Below, piece by piece: positions 1 through 6,472 of a stretch of 6,678 bases of DNA; position 1 is the stretch's first letter; each line of letters opens with the position of its first letter. Both the position numbers and the translations under genes were made by a program. Source of the DNA: an uncultured Lachnospiraceae bacterium (GTDB lineage Bacteria > Bacillota > Clostridia > Lachnospirales > Lachnospiraceae); the NCBI GenBank assembly GCA_910585935.1, contig CAJUHN010000223.1, positions 1-6,678 on the forward strand, given 5' to 3'. Below the pieces are notes generated by a model. It did not search any database. It was not told the origin of the DNA and was given only the letters and a program-made list of their open reading frames with translations.

Positions 1-58
1 ACTGGCGCTATTTATGTGTGATAAGCCATTAACTGAGCTTGGTAGTCTATCAAGTTAA
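1..58 (+). other. Possible tail of an upstream gene (undecided)
   Basis: The window opens just before the first glycosyltransferase gene. Two + frames could be the 3' end of an upstream gene. One, starting at base 1, reads six residues (TGAIYV) and stops at 19-21. The other, starting at base 2, reads 18 residues and stops at 56-58. The second would give a short operon-like gap of 19 bases to the ATG at 78. Neither stretch is long enough to recognise. No promoter-like pair of boxes is evident here, so the operon probably begins further upstream. This is inference from spacing only. Confidence 0.25.
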
Positions 59-64
59 TATAAC

Positions 65-69
65 AGGAG
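65..69 (+). promoter_or_regulatory. Ribosome binding site fixing the start at 78
   Basis: AGGAG lies 8 bases before the ATG at 78-80, ideal spacing for a Firmicute start. The same frame is open back to a TTG at 39, but nothing resembling a ribosome binding site precedes that codon. Residues encoded by 39-77 also do not look like the start of a GT-B protein, whereas MKGYVFIANS does. Confidence 0.85.
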
Positions 70-77
70 AGTTAGAT

Positions 78-1262
78 ATGAAAGGATATGTCTTTATTGC
101 AAATAGTACCAAGCCATCTATAGAACAAGCCAAAAGTCGAGCCTTGGTACGGCCCGGTAATGTAAGTCGACCTTGTTTAGAAGCTGCATTAAAATTAGGC
201 TATGACGTATTTCTGGGGATTAACAGGGACAATCCTGAATATTTGGAGTGTGAACTTCCCGTTAATTTATTTGATTCGCATACATATAGAAGTATCACTG
301 CATTTTTAGACAATATCGTTGCATACAAGAATCTAGAAAATATCATAAAACAAAATGATATAGAAGTAATTCATTGTAATACACCGGTTGGGGGTATAAT
401 TGGTCGAATATGCGGAAAAAAGCATAGAATAAAGAAAATTATTTATACAGCCCATGGTTTTCACTTTTATAAAGGAGCTCCATTAATCAATAGGACATTG
501 TTTAAATGTGCGGAAAAAGTTATGGCTAGATGGACTGATGTCATTATAACAATGAATCAAGAAGATTATGAATCGGCTAAGTGTTTTAAGCTTAAAAAAG
601 GTGGAAAAGTATATAAAGTTCATGGCGTAGGGATTAATTTATTTGAATATAGTAATCTGAATGTGAATATTCAAAAAAAACGTGAAGAGGTTGGGCTTAG
701 CGATTCAAATTTAATATGTATTTCTGTAGGCGACTTGATTAAAAGAAAAAACTTCGAAACAGCAATTAAATCGATTTCAAAATTAAATAATACAAATGTC
801 CATCTTGTTATTTGCGGTAGTGGACCATATGAGGATAAACTTAAAGAAATAGCAAAGGAATTTAACGTTGAATCTCAAGTTCATTTTTTGGGATTTAGGA
901 ATGATATTAAAGAGTTATTAATAGCATCTGATATATTTTTATTTCCAACTCTACAAGAAGGACTTCCTAGAGCTCTCATGGAAAGTATGGCAGCTGGATT
1001 ACCTGCAATTACATCGAAAATCAGAGGAAATATAGATTTGATTGAAGACAAAGAAGGCGGGTTTTTATGCAATCCGCTAGATGTTGAAGCTTATGCTCAA
1101 TCTATCGAAAGCCTCTTGAATAACCCTTCGTTAAGACGAAAGATGGGAGAATATAATAAAAAGAGAATAAAAAAATATGATATAGAGTATGTAAAGAATG
1201 AAATAAAGGTAATTTACGACGAGGTTTTAAACGATGAAAAAAATATTACTAATAAGATCTAA
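78..1262 (+). CDS. GT4-family glycosyltransferase (EpsD/CapM-like)
   Basis: Predicted cytoplasmic GT-B retaining glycosyltransferase of 394 residues, a usual length for the GT4 family. It would transfer a sugar from a nucleotide-sugar donor onto the growing lipid-linked repeat unit at the inner membrane face. The N-terminal acceptor half has a beta-strand start (KGYVFIANS) and the TAHGFHFYKG segment (about residues 124-133), which is common in EpsD-like capsule transferases. The C-terminal donor half has the VGDLIKRKN strand-turn (about 217-225), CGSGP (about 246-250), VHFLGFRNDI (about 268-277) and an intact EX7E motif in EGLPRALME (Glu294 and Glu302), followed by a GLP turn. No signal peptide or transmembrane segment is seen. 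The start is the ATG at 78, with AGGAG eight bases upstream. Its 3' end overlaps the next glycosyltransferase gene by 29 bases, which suggests co-translation. The family call is strong, but donor and acceptor sugars cannot be read from sequence. Confidence 0.9.
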   Translation: MKGYVFIANSTKPSIEQAKSRALVRPGNVSRPCLEAALKLGYDVFLGINRDNPEYLECELPVNLFDSHTYRSITAFLDNIVAYKNLENIIKQNDIEVIHCNTPVGGIIGRICGKKHRIKKIIYTAHGFHFYKGAPLINRTLFKCAEKVMARWTDVIITMNQEDYESAKCFKLKKGGKVYKVHGVGINLFEYSNLNVNIQKKREEVGLSDSNLICISVGDLIKRKNFETAIKSISKLNNTNVHLVICGSGPYEDKLKEIAKEFNVESQVHFLGFRNDIKELLIASDIFLFPTLQEGLPRALMESMAAGLPAITSKIRGNIDLIEDKEGGFLCNPLDVEAYAQSIESLLNNPSLRRKMGEYNKKRIKKYDIEYVKNEIKVIYDEVLNDEKNITNKI

Positions 1263-2379
1263 TCCTGTTAATCCGGATCCTCCCGTTGAAAAGATAGCAA
1301 ATACTCTACTTGGGTTGGGCTATTCTGTGACTATTCTCGGTTGGGATAGATCAACGAATGGAAAGGAGGAAAGAATCAGTTTAAAGTATCCAAACGGACA
1401 GCTCAATAAAATTAATCTAAAAGTCAAGGCATCCTTTGGAGGTGGTATTAAAAAAAACGCTATTCCATTGCTTTTGTACTTTAATGCATTAAAAAAGTGG
1501 CTAAAAAGAAATATAAGAGATTTTGATATAATTCATTCTTTTGATTTTGATACAGCTGCTATGTCATATAGATTATCTAATAAATATAAAAAGAAGTTCA
1601 TATATCATATTCTAGACTATTATGCTGACGCTCACGAATTTGGTAGCCATAGAATAAAAAAGATTATAATGGATAAAGAAAATAGCATTATTAATAGTGC
1701 TGATGCAACAATAATTTGTTCGGATAAAAGGAAAGAACAAATTTTTGGGAGTAACCCAAAAAAGCTTGTTATTATTCATAATACGCCTGACCATAATATC
1801 GTAGATCCTAATCTAAAAGTAATGGAGGCGCCAGTATCTGATAAAATGAAAATTATATATGTCGGGATTCTCGCAGGTTCTAGAATGCTAAAAGAGATTG
1901 CTGAAATTGTCTCTATAAGCGACGAATATGAATTACATGTAGGGGGATTTGGTCCATTAGAAGACTTTTTTTTGAAAATGTCCTCTCAGTTTTCTAATAT
2001 TTACTATTATGGAAAATTACCTTATGATAAGACTTTAGCTTTAGAACATGAGGGGGATGTATTAGTAGCCATGTATGATCCCACTATTAGGAATAATAAA
2101 TATTCGGCGCCTAATAAATTTTATGAATCTCTGATGATAGGCAAGCCTATTATTATGGCCAAAAATACAGGATTTGACGAAATAATAAATAATTACTCAA
2201 TCGGCTCTGTTACCGAATACTCGAAAGAAGGTATTGTATATAGCTTAAAAGAAATAAATAACAGAAGAAACGAATGGGATAATATCTCTAAAGTTTCGAA
2301 AAAGTTATATAAAGAGCAATTCTCTTGGTGTTTAATGGAAAGTCGTATCAATGATCTATACTCCCATTTATCTGATTAA
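1234..2379 (+). CDS. GT4-like glycosyltransferase with a variant EX7E motif
   Basis: Predicted GT-B glycosyltransferase of 381 residues that should add a second sugar to the repeat unit in the cytoplasm. The N-terminal half opens with a short strand (MKKILLIRSN), then VEKIANTLLGLGYSVTILGW, the usual 'manage-the-side-helix' pattern of GT-B acceptor domains, and HSFDFD at about 101-106. The donor half starts near residue 205 (MKIIYVGIL) and contains HVGGFGP (235-241) and APNKFYESLMIGKPII (292-307). That last segment is the GT4 donor loop with its second glutamate (Glu298). The first glutamate of EX7E is replaced by Tyr290, a variation seen in several GT4 subgroups. The start is the ATG at 1234, with GAGG at 1221-1224. 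The gene begins inside the previous gene, a 29-base overlap. Eight-base homopolymer tracts lie at 1450-1457 and 1966-1973. It is followed by a 41-base gap to the membrane polymerase. Specificity is unknown. Confidence 0.85.
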   Translation: MKKILLIRSNPVNPDPPVEKIANTLLGLGYSVTILGWDRSTNGKEERISLKYPNGQLNKINLKVKASFGGGIKKNAIPLLLYFNALKKWLKRNIRDFDIIHSFDFDTAAMSYRLSNKYKKKFIYHILDYYADAHEFGSHRIKKIIMDKENSIINSADATIICSDKRKEQIFGSNPKKLVIIHNTPDHNIVDPNLKVMEAPVSDKMKIIYVGILAGSRMLKEIAEIVSISDEYELHVGGFGPLEDFFLKMSSQFSNIYYYGKLPYDKTLALEHEGDVLVAMYDPTIRNNKYSAPNKFYESLMIGKPIIMAKNTGFDEIINNYSIGSVTEYSKEGIVYSLKEINNRRNEWDNISKVSKKLYKEQFSWCLMESRINDLYSHLSD

Positions 2380-2420
2380 AAAGCCATATTCAACACCATA
2401 AATAATAGAGAGGGGATTGT

Positions 2421-3602
2421 ATGATTATTATTTTCTTTGAATTTTTGGCTATTATATATTGCATAAACGCGTTGCAAAGACGATATATCAAACTTTCCAA
2501 CGTCCTTATAATTGGGTTGAGCATCCAAGTAATAACGTTGGTTCTATATAGGATAAATTTAGACTATATAGGACGAGATGTATATTTTAGCGATTCAGAA
2601 GTTTATTGGAATAACACATTACAGCTACTTCGCGGTCAAAAACTCACTGGATACGGAACACAAGTGGGATATGCGTATTTCTGCGCATTAATAGAGTTAC
2701 TTTCACCTTTTTATAGTGTCTTATGGCTGAATATATCTAATGTTTTAATTGTTGATATTAGTGTATTAATCTTGTGCATTATAATATATGAAGATAATCA
2801 TAACCGAAGTAATATTAAATTATTCGCAGAAATATGCTTATTTAATCCATTAATTATATATTCTTTATTGAGAAATATGAAGGATGCACTTTTTTTATTT
2901 ATCATAGTGGTAATCATACTTTTATACACAAAAATAAAAAGAAATCGAAAGTGGATATACATTATTCCTATTATCATACTAACGATTGTTGTTTCTACAA
3001 TAAGACCTTGGGGATTTTTAATTATGCCTGTTTTAGCAATAGATGGGTTTTTATCAAGTGATATAGGAAGTCCAAAGAAACGGCTAATCATAACCATAAT
3101 TATTTTAACTCTTTTTATTATTGTACTTAAGGCCACTTCTTTATGGGATCATGTCTTACTTTGGGAACCCATTGTTATAGAAAGAGCAAGTAAGCTGTCA
3201 ATGATTGAAATAATAAGTGCTCCAATAAAGATTCTTACAGGCCCAGGTCCCTATAGGTCTTTTTTTGGAAATGATTATTTTTTATACACCACAACAGTAG
3301 GAAATATAGCTAGTGGCATAGGATCGATTGTTTGGTGGATGGCTATTAGCACTATGTTAGCTAATATAAAGAGTTTTAGAATAACAAAATGCAATCTGAC
3401 TGTTCTGTTGGTATGCTTAATGTTTTTGGGAATATATTCAATGCAATATGGAGGAAGCTTAGAACTTAGATTTAGAGGAGTAATTTATATCCTATTTGCG
3501 GCTATGTTCTTTAGTGGGTTAAAAAAACATATCAAAGTGACGCCTGTTTCAGTTTTAATATTCATTATTGCATTGCCTGTCGGGACAATATTAAGTGCGT
3601 GA
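2421..3602 (+). CDS. Polytopic membrane protein, probable Wzy-like polysaccharide polymerase
   Basis: A 393-residue, very hydrophobic protein with about 11-12 predicted membrane segments by eye, roughly at residues 1-17, 25-44, 83-103, 104-123, 134-150, 155-171, 178-210 (one or two), 221-237, 290-314, 325-342, 351-366 and 373-391. A larger non-membrane loop lies at about 240-288. Short polar motifs sit beside the helices: DSEVYW (58-63), RNMKDALF (151-158), RPWGF (195-199) and an Arg-rich ELRFRG (348-353). Arginines and an Asp/Glu near membrane borders are what one expects of Wzy or EpsG-type polymerases, which join flipped repeat units at the outer membrane face. Wzy proteins share little sequence, so the call rests mostly on topology and on its place between glycosyltransferase genes and a flippase gene. 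A membrane-bound glycosyltransferase of the GT39/GT-C type is the main alternative. The start ATG at 2421 is preceded by AGAGAGGGG (2407-2415). Confidence 0.65.
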   Translation: MIIIFFEFLAIIYCINALQRRYIKLSNVLIIGLSIQVITLVLYRINLDYIGRDVYFSDSEVYWNNTLQLLRGQKLTGYGTQVGYAYFCALIELLSPFYSVLWLNISNVLIVDISVLILCIIIYEDNHNRSNIKLFAEICLFNPLIIYSLLRNMKDALFLFIIVVIILLYTKIKRNRKWIYIIPIIILTIVVSTIRPWGFLIMPVLAIDGFLSSDIGSPKKRLIITIIILTLFIIVLKATSLWDHVLLWEPIVIERASKLSMIEIISAPIKILTGPGPYRSFFGNDYFLYTTTVGNIASGIGSIVWWMAISTMLANIKSFRITKCNLTVLLVCLMFLGIYSMQYGGSLELRFRGVIYILFAAMFFSGLKKHIKVTPVSVLIFIIALPVGTILSA

Positions 3603-3643
3603 TTTATCATTGTAGTTAGAATTAATGATGCAGTTCAAAAGAA

Positions 3644-3648
3644 AGTGG
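3644..3648 (+). promoter_or_regulatory. Weak ribosome binding site of the flippase gene
   Basis: AGTGG lies five bases before the ATG at 3654 and overlaps the alternative GTG start at 3645. It is the poorest ribosome binding site in the operon. The others show AGGAG, GAGG, GAGAGGGG or AGAGGG. Low flippase synthesis would be a plausible consequence, but that is inference. Confidence 0.4.
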
Positions 3649-3653
3649 TCATT

Positions 3654-4931
3654 ATGGATCTAATAAAAAAAGTATATCAATCAAGAGTGTTCAAGAATGG
3701 TTTATGGTTAACAATATTGCAAATTGTGAACACAATAGCACCTATGCTTACAATACCATATATAACGAGGGTATTAGGTGCATCAAAGTATGGTTCCTTT
3801 TCAATTGCCTTGAACTTAATATATTATATACAAGTCGTTGTTGAATATGGTTTTGCTATGACTGGTGCTAGAAAGGTAGCACTTGCAAAAACACAAAAAG
3901 AAATAGATAAGATATATAGTTCTATATTATATTCAAGAATAGTACTGACAATAATATCCGTATTTTTTTTAGTGGGATTTACTGTATTGGGCGGTTATGA
4001 TCAGAATACTGTTATATGTATGGTTATTTTGTTCTTAATTGTTTTTGGAACAACAATTCAGCTAACTTGGCTATTTCAAGGGATGCAGGAGATGAAGCCA
4101 ATAACAGTGATAAGTTCCATTTCTAGAATTATTTCATTAATCTCGATATTCCTATTTGTAAAGACAGAAAATGATCTATATCTGTATTGCTTTTTATATT
4201 CTTTAACAAATGTTATTTATGGAATTGTCGGCCATATTATCGCAAGAAACAAGTATCATATAAAAACAATACATATATCGTTGAAAAATATACTTAATGA
4301 ATTAAGAGATGGGTGGTATTTATTTACTTCTTCTGCAATGTCAAAAATATTTGGGAATATTGGTATTACAGTTTTGGGATTAGTAACAGTAGAATATGAA
4401 GTAGGAATTTACTCAGCAATTTCCAAAATAACCTCTGTTGCTATTCTTTTGTTTTTACCCGTTAGTCAGGCATTGTTTCCATATATAAGTAAAGTGTTTG
4501 AGACGTCAAAAACTGATGCTTTAAAAATAATTAAACTAGTGTCTATATCCACTGTTTTTGTATTCTCACTAGGAGGTCTAGTTATTTTCTTATATAGAGA
4601 CTTAATAGTCGAGATTGCTTTTGGAAGTGAATATTTAAAATATTCACTTCTATTATTACCTCTATTAATTTGGATGATTACTTCGATTATTAATAATTTT
4701 TTAGGAATTCAAATCCTTGTTGCGAGTGGTCATCAGAAAGAATATAGCAAAGCTTTTACAGTTAGTATGTTGTTTTTGGTTATATACAATTTGATTCTGA
4801 TCGGTAAATTTATGATGTATGGTGTGGCTACAGCACAAGCATTATCTGAGATTACATTAACTATAATATTAATAAAAAGTATAAGTAAAATATATAGAAA
4901 ATCCAATAAAACGAACGAAAATATATGCTAA
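3654..4931 (+). CDS. Wzx-type polysaccharide flippase (MOP superfamily)
   Basis: Predicted 425-residue inner-membrane flippase that moves undecaprenyl-linked repeat units to the outer face for polymerisation. It has the MOP/PST layout of about 12 membrane helices. The N-terminal signature runs from NGLWLTILQIVNTIAPMLTIP through ITRVLGASKYGSFS (about residues 15-50), typical of Wzx/RfbX proteins. Further helices lie at about 52-72, 95-112, 119-138, 150-170, 177-198, 225-247, 255-277, 293-313, 330-353, 365-383 and 388-408. The LFQGMQEMKP loop (about 140-149) is also characteristic. A GTG at 3645 in the same frame would add MVI, but no ribosome binding site precedes it. The ATG at 3654 has a weak AGTGG five bases upstream and gives the more natural MDLIKK start. 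The gene follows the polymerase gene by 51 bases and precedes the epimerase gene by 27 bases. A perfect 27-bp palindrome sits inside it at 4624-4650. Confidence 0.92.
   Translation: MDLIKKVYQSRVFKNGLWLTILQIVNTIAPMLTIPYITRVLGASKYGSFSIALNLIYYIQVVVEYGFAMTGARKVALAKTQKEIDKIYSSILYSRIVLTIISVFFLVGFTVLGGYDQNTVICMVILFLIVFGTTIQLTWLFQGMQEMKPITVISSISRIISLISIFLFVKTENDLYLYCFLYSLTNVIYGIVGHIIARNKYHIKTIHISLKNILNELRDGWYLFTSSAMSKIFGNIGITVLGLVTVEYEVGIYSAISKITSVAILLFLPVSQALFPYISKVFETSKTDALKIIKLVSISTVFVFSLGGLVIFLYRDLIVEIAFGSEYLKYSLLLLPLLIWMITSIINNFLGIQILVASGHQKEYSKAFTVSMLFLVIYNLILIGKFMMYGVATAQALSEITLTIILIKSISKIYRKSNKTNENIC
4624..4650 (+). repeat. Perfect 27-bp palindrome inside the flippase gene
   Basis: The two arms, GAAGTGAATATTT (4624-4636) and AAATATTCACTTC (4638-4650), are exact reverse complements around a single central A at 4637. 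As RNA they would form a stem-loop of roughly 12 pairs with a three-base loop. The stretch encodes GSEYLKYS plus part of the next codon (about residues 324-332), which overlaps the FG-x-x-Y type motif common in Wzx proteins. It is not followed by an uninterrupted T-run, so it is not a standard terminator. Confidence 0.9.
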
Positions 4932-4958
4932 AGAATAAAGGACTTAGAGGGAAAATAT

Positions 4959-6080
4959 ATGAAAAAAATAATGACTGTATTTGGAACAAGACCAGAGGCT
5001 ATAAAAGTATGTCCACTTATAAATGAATTAAAAAAAAGAAAAAACATAGATGTAATAGTATGTGTGACAGGTCAACATAGGCAAATGTTAGATCAAGTTT
5101 TAAATACTTTTAATGTACAGCCGGACTACGATCTGAATTTAATGAAAAATAAGCAAACATTATTCGATATTACTATCGGTATTTTGGAAGGAATAAAAAA
5201 TATTATCAAAGTTGAACAACCTGATGTTGTTCTTATTCATGGTGATACAACAACAGCATTCGCCACTGCATTAGCTTGTTTTTACTTACAAACTCCGATT
5301 GGTCATGTTGAAGCTGGACTGAGAACCTATAATATTTATAGCCCTTATCCTGAAGAATTTAATAGACAAGTAGTTTCAATAATATCGTCTTATAACTTTG
5401 CACCAACGCAATTAAGTCGTGAGAACTTAATTAGTGAAGGCCATAATCCAGAAAGTATATATATTACTGGCAACACAGTAATCGATGCTATGGAACATAC
5501 TGTTACGGCAAATTATAATCATCCAGAACTAGACTGGATCGGAGATAGCAAAATGATATTTATTACGGCTCATAGAAGGGAGAATCTCGGTGAGCCCATG
5601 AGGCATATGTTTCGGGCAATTAGACGTGTTTTAGATGAGCATGTAGATTGTAAAGCGATTTATCCTATCCATATGAATCCCTTAGTAAGAGAGATTGCTA
5701 CAGAAGAATTAGGAGAATGCGATAGAATTCATATTATTGAACCGTTAGATGTATTGGATTGTCATAATTTTGAAGCGAGATCTTATCTATGCCTTACTGA
5801 TTCGGGAGGAATTCAAGAAGAATGCCCTTCTTATGGAGTGCCGGTTTTAGTTATGCGAGATACTACAGAGCGTCCAGAAGGAGTAAATGCAGGAACACTT
5901 AAGCTTGTCGGCACTGACGAGGAAACCATATACAAAAATTTTAAATTACTACTTGAAGATAAGGACTATTATAATACAATGTCTAATGCCTGTAATCCAT
6001 ATGGTGATGGAAAAGCATGTAAGCGGATTGCAGATATTCTCGAATATGGAGTTTACGAACCTTGGAAGCCTGAAAAATAG
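4959..6080 (+). CDS. wecB: UDP-N-acetylglucosamine 2-epimerase (non-hydrolysing)
   Basis: A 373-residue cytoplasmic enzyme that interconverts UDP-GlcNAc and UDP-ManNAc, supplying ManNAc for the polysaccharide (also named MnaA). Full length for the family (about 370-390). Family motifs appear in order: GTRPEAIK (9-16), TGQHRQML (37-44), HGDTTTA (94-100), HVEAGLRT (116-123), PEEFNR (131-136), AHRREN (204-209), DSGGIQEE (281-288), RDTTERPEG (300-308) and NPYGDGKA (346-353). The residues equivalent to the catalytic Asp95, Glu117, Glu131 and His213 of the E. coli enzyme are visible as Asp96, Glu118, Glu132 and His205. The start ATG at 4959 follows AGAGGG (4946-4951) by seven bases. It is the last gene of the visible operon. 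No UDP-ManNAc dehydrogenase (wecC) follows, so ManNAc may be used directly or the dehydrogenase may be encoded elsewhere. Confidence 0.97.
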   Translation: MKKIMTVFGTRPEAIKVCPLINELKKRKNIDVIVCVTGQHRQMLDQVLNTFNVQPDYDLNLMKNKQTLFDITIGILEGIKNIIKVEQPDVVLIHGDTTTAFATALACFYLQTPIGHVEAGLRTYNIYSPYPEEFNRQVVSIISSYNFAPTQLSRENLISEGHNPESIYITGNTVIDAMEHTVTANYNHPELDWIGDSKMIFITAHRRENLGEPMRHMFRAIRRVLDEHVDCKAIYPIHMNPLVREIATEELGECDRIHIIEPLDVLDCHNFEARSYLCLTDSGGIQEECPSYGVPVLVMRDTTERPEGVNAGTLKLVGTDEETIYKNFKLLLEDKDYYNTMSNACNPYGDGKACKRIADILEYGVYEPWKPEK

Positions 6081-6328
6081 GTGGTTAACAAATCACTGAG
6101 AGTTTAAAGCCACTATCTTAATATATGTCCTTATTTATAGAATTCTAAAGAAAGTCGTTTGGTATGCCAAACTGTACTGGCTTTCAGAGAATGATGCACT
6201 ACTGTAATGTAGATAGGTGAATAAGCGAAGCCTGATTCTGTAGATAGATTTAATCGAATATCCAAAGATTTGTGAGGTCGAATCAAGCCTCCAAATTTAA
6301 TCAGTAAAACTGAAAAGGAGTTGTTCCT
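6081..6328. other. Non-coding stretch after the epimerase gene
   Basis: No open frame of useful length or recognisable protein is seen on either strand, and stops are frequent. Contents noted: a weak imperfect stem GTGGTT (6081-6086) with AAGCCAC (6107-6113) lacking a T-run; a better hairpin at 6150-6185; and the nonamer TGTAGATAG repeated at 6208-6216 and 6239-6247. An AAGGAG at 6315-6320 leads only to a codon or two and is probably chance. Base composition is like the operon rather than the GC-richer sequence that follows. It may be a 3' untranslated region or eroded remains of a further gene. Confidence 0.5.
6150..6185. repeat. Imperfect hairpin downstream of wecB
   Basis: Outer arms GAAAGTC (6150-6156) and GGCTTTC (6179-6185) pair with one G-T wobble. 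Inner arms GTTTGG (6157-6162) and CCAAAC (6167-6172) pair exactly around a TATG loop, leaving a six-base bulge (6173-6178) on the right side. No T-run follows on either strand, so a factor-independent terminator is unlikely. A 3'-end RNA stabiliser or a small RNA element is possible but unproven. Confidence 0.45.
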
Positions 6329-6345
6329 GGTTCTATAAAATAAGG

Positions 6346-6394
6346 TGTGGTCTGAATCTGTAAGGACGTAAATTTAGTATGGTCTCAGACCACA
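6346..6394. repeat. Inverted repeat near the insertion-sequence end
   Basis: TGTGGTCTGA (6346-6355) and TCAGACCACA (6385-6394) are exact reverse complements separated by 29 bases. The right arm also overlaps a local palindrome, TGGTCT-C-AGACCA (6380-6392), so two alternative hairpins compete. It lies between the proposed IS terminus and the transposase stop. Confidence 0.8.
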
Positions 6395-6417
6395 TTCCAG
6401 ATTTATAGGACGTAAAT
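6363..6417. repeat. Direct repeat pair AGGACGTAAAT, 44 bp apart
   Basis: AGGACGTAAAT occurs at 6363-6373 and again at 6407-6417. Weaker similarity continues a few bases further, with TGGT at 6380-6383 and 6424-6427 in the same 44-bp register. This could be a diverged duplication or a repeated protein-binding site near the IS end. Confidence 0.75.
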
Positions 6418-6421
6418 CATG

Positions 6422-6472
6422 AGTGGTGACGACTGGATCTAGCCGATCCGTCTGTCACCACTTTTCCTTTTT
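6422..6472 (+). terminator. Strong hairpin with T-tract, terminator-like for + strand transcription
   Basis: AGTGGTGAC (6422-6430) pairs exactly with GTCACCACT (6454-6462). Inside, GGATC (6435-6439) pairs with GATCC (6445-6449) around a TAGCC loop, and AC/GT pairs extend it past a bulged T. The right arm is followed by a T-rich run (6463-6472, eight T of ten). This orientation fits a factor-independent terminator for transcription arriving from the polysaccharide operon. No T-run follows in the other direction. The hairpin's right arm contains the transposase stop codon (TGA on the - strand, 6457-6455). Confidence 0.65.

Noticed and set aside
39..77. Extended N-terminus of the first glycosyltransferase from a TTG at 39
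   Set aside because: No ribosome binding site precedes the TTG, while AGGAG at 65-69 is ideally spaced for the ATG at 78.
881..1072. 63-residue - strand frame inside the first glycosyltransferase gene
   Set aside because: It is antisense to the conserved EX7E region; the sequence is explained by the + strand protein.
1742..1762. Hairpin TTTTTGGG / CCCAAAAA with a five-base loop
   Set aside because: The stem has only three G-C pairs, sits inside a coding sequence and has no terminator T-run; probably chance in AT-rich DNA.
1612..1794. 60-residue - strand frame inside the second glycosyltransferase gene
   Set aside because: It is an antisense shadow with no supporting signals.
2798..3136. 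112-residue - strand frame inside the membrane polymerase gene
   Set aside because: It is an antisense shadow of an AT-rich hydrophobic gene, with no ribosome binding site or known motif.
5887..6099. 70-residue + frame overlapping the 3' end of wecB
   Set aside because: It lies almost wholly within the well-supported wecB gene in another frame, has no clear ribosome binding site and no recognisable motif.
6081..6113. Terminator directly after wecB
   Set aside because: The only pairing is a six-to-seven base stem with a G-T wobble and a loop over 20 bases, without a T-run.
6081..6454. CRISPR array, tRNA or riboswitch in the gap
   Set aside because: There are no regularly spaced repeats, no cloverleaf and no recognisable aptamer core; the repeats seen are a single pair each.
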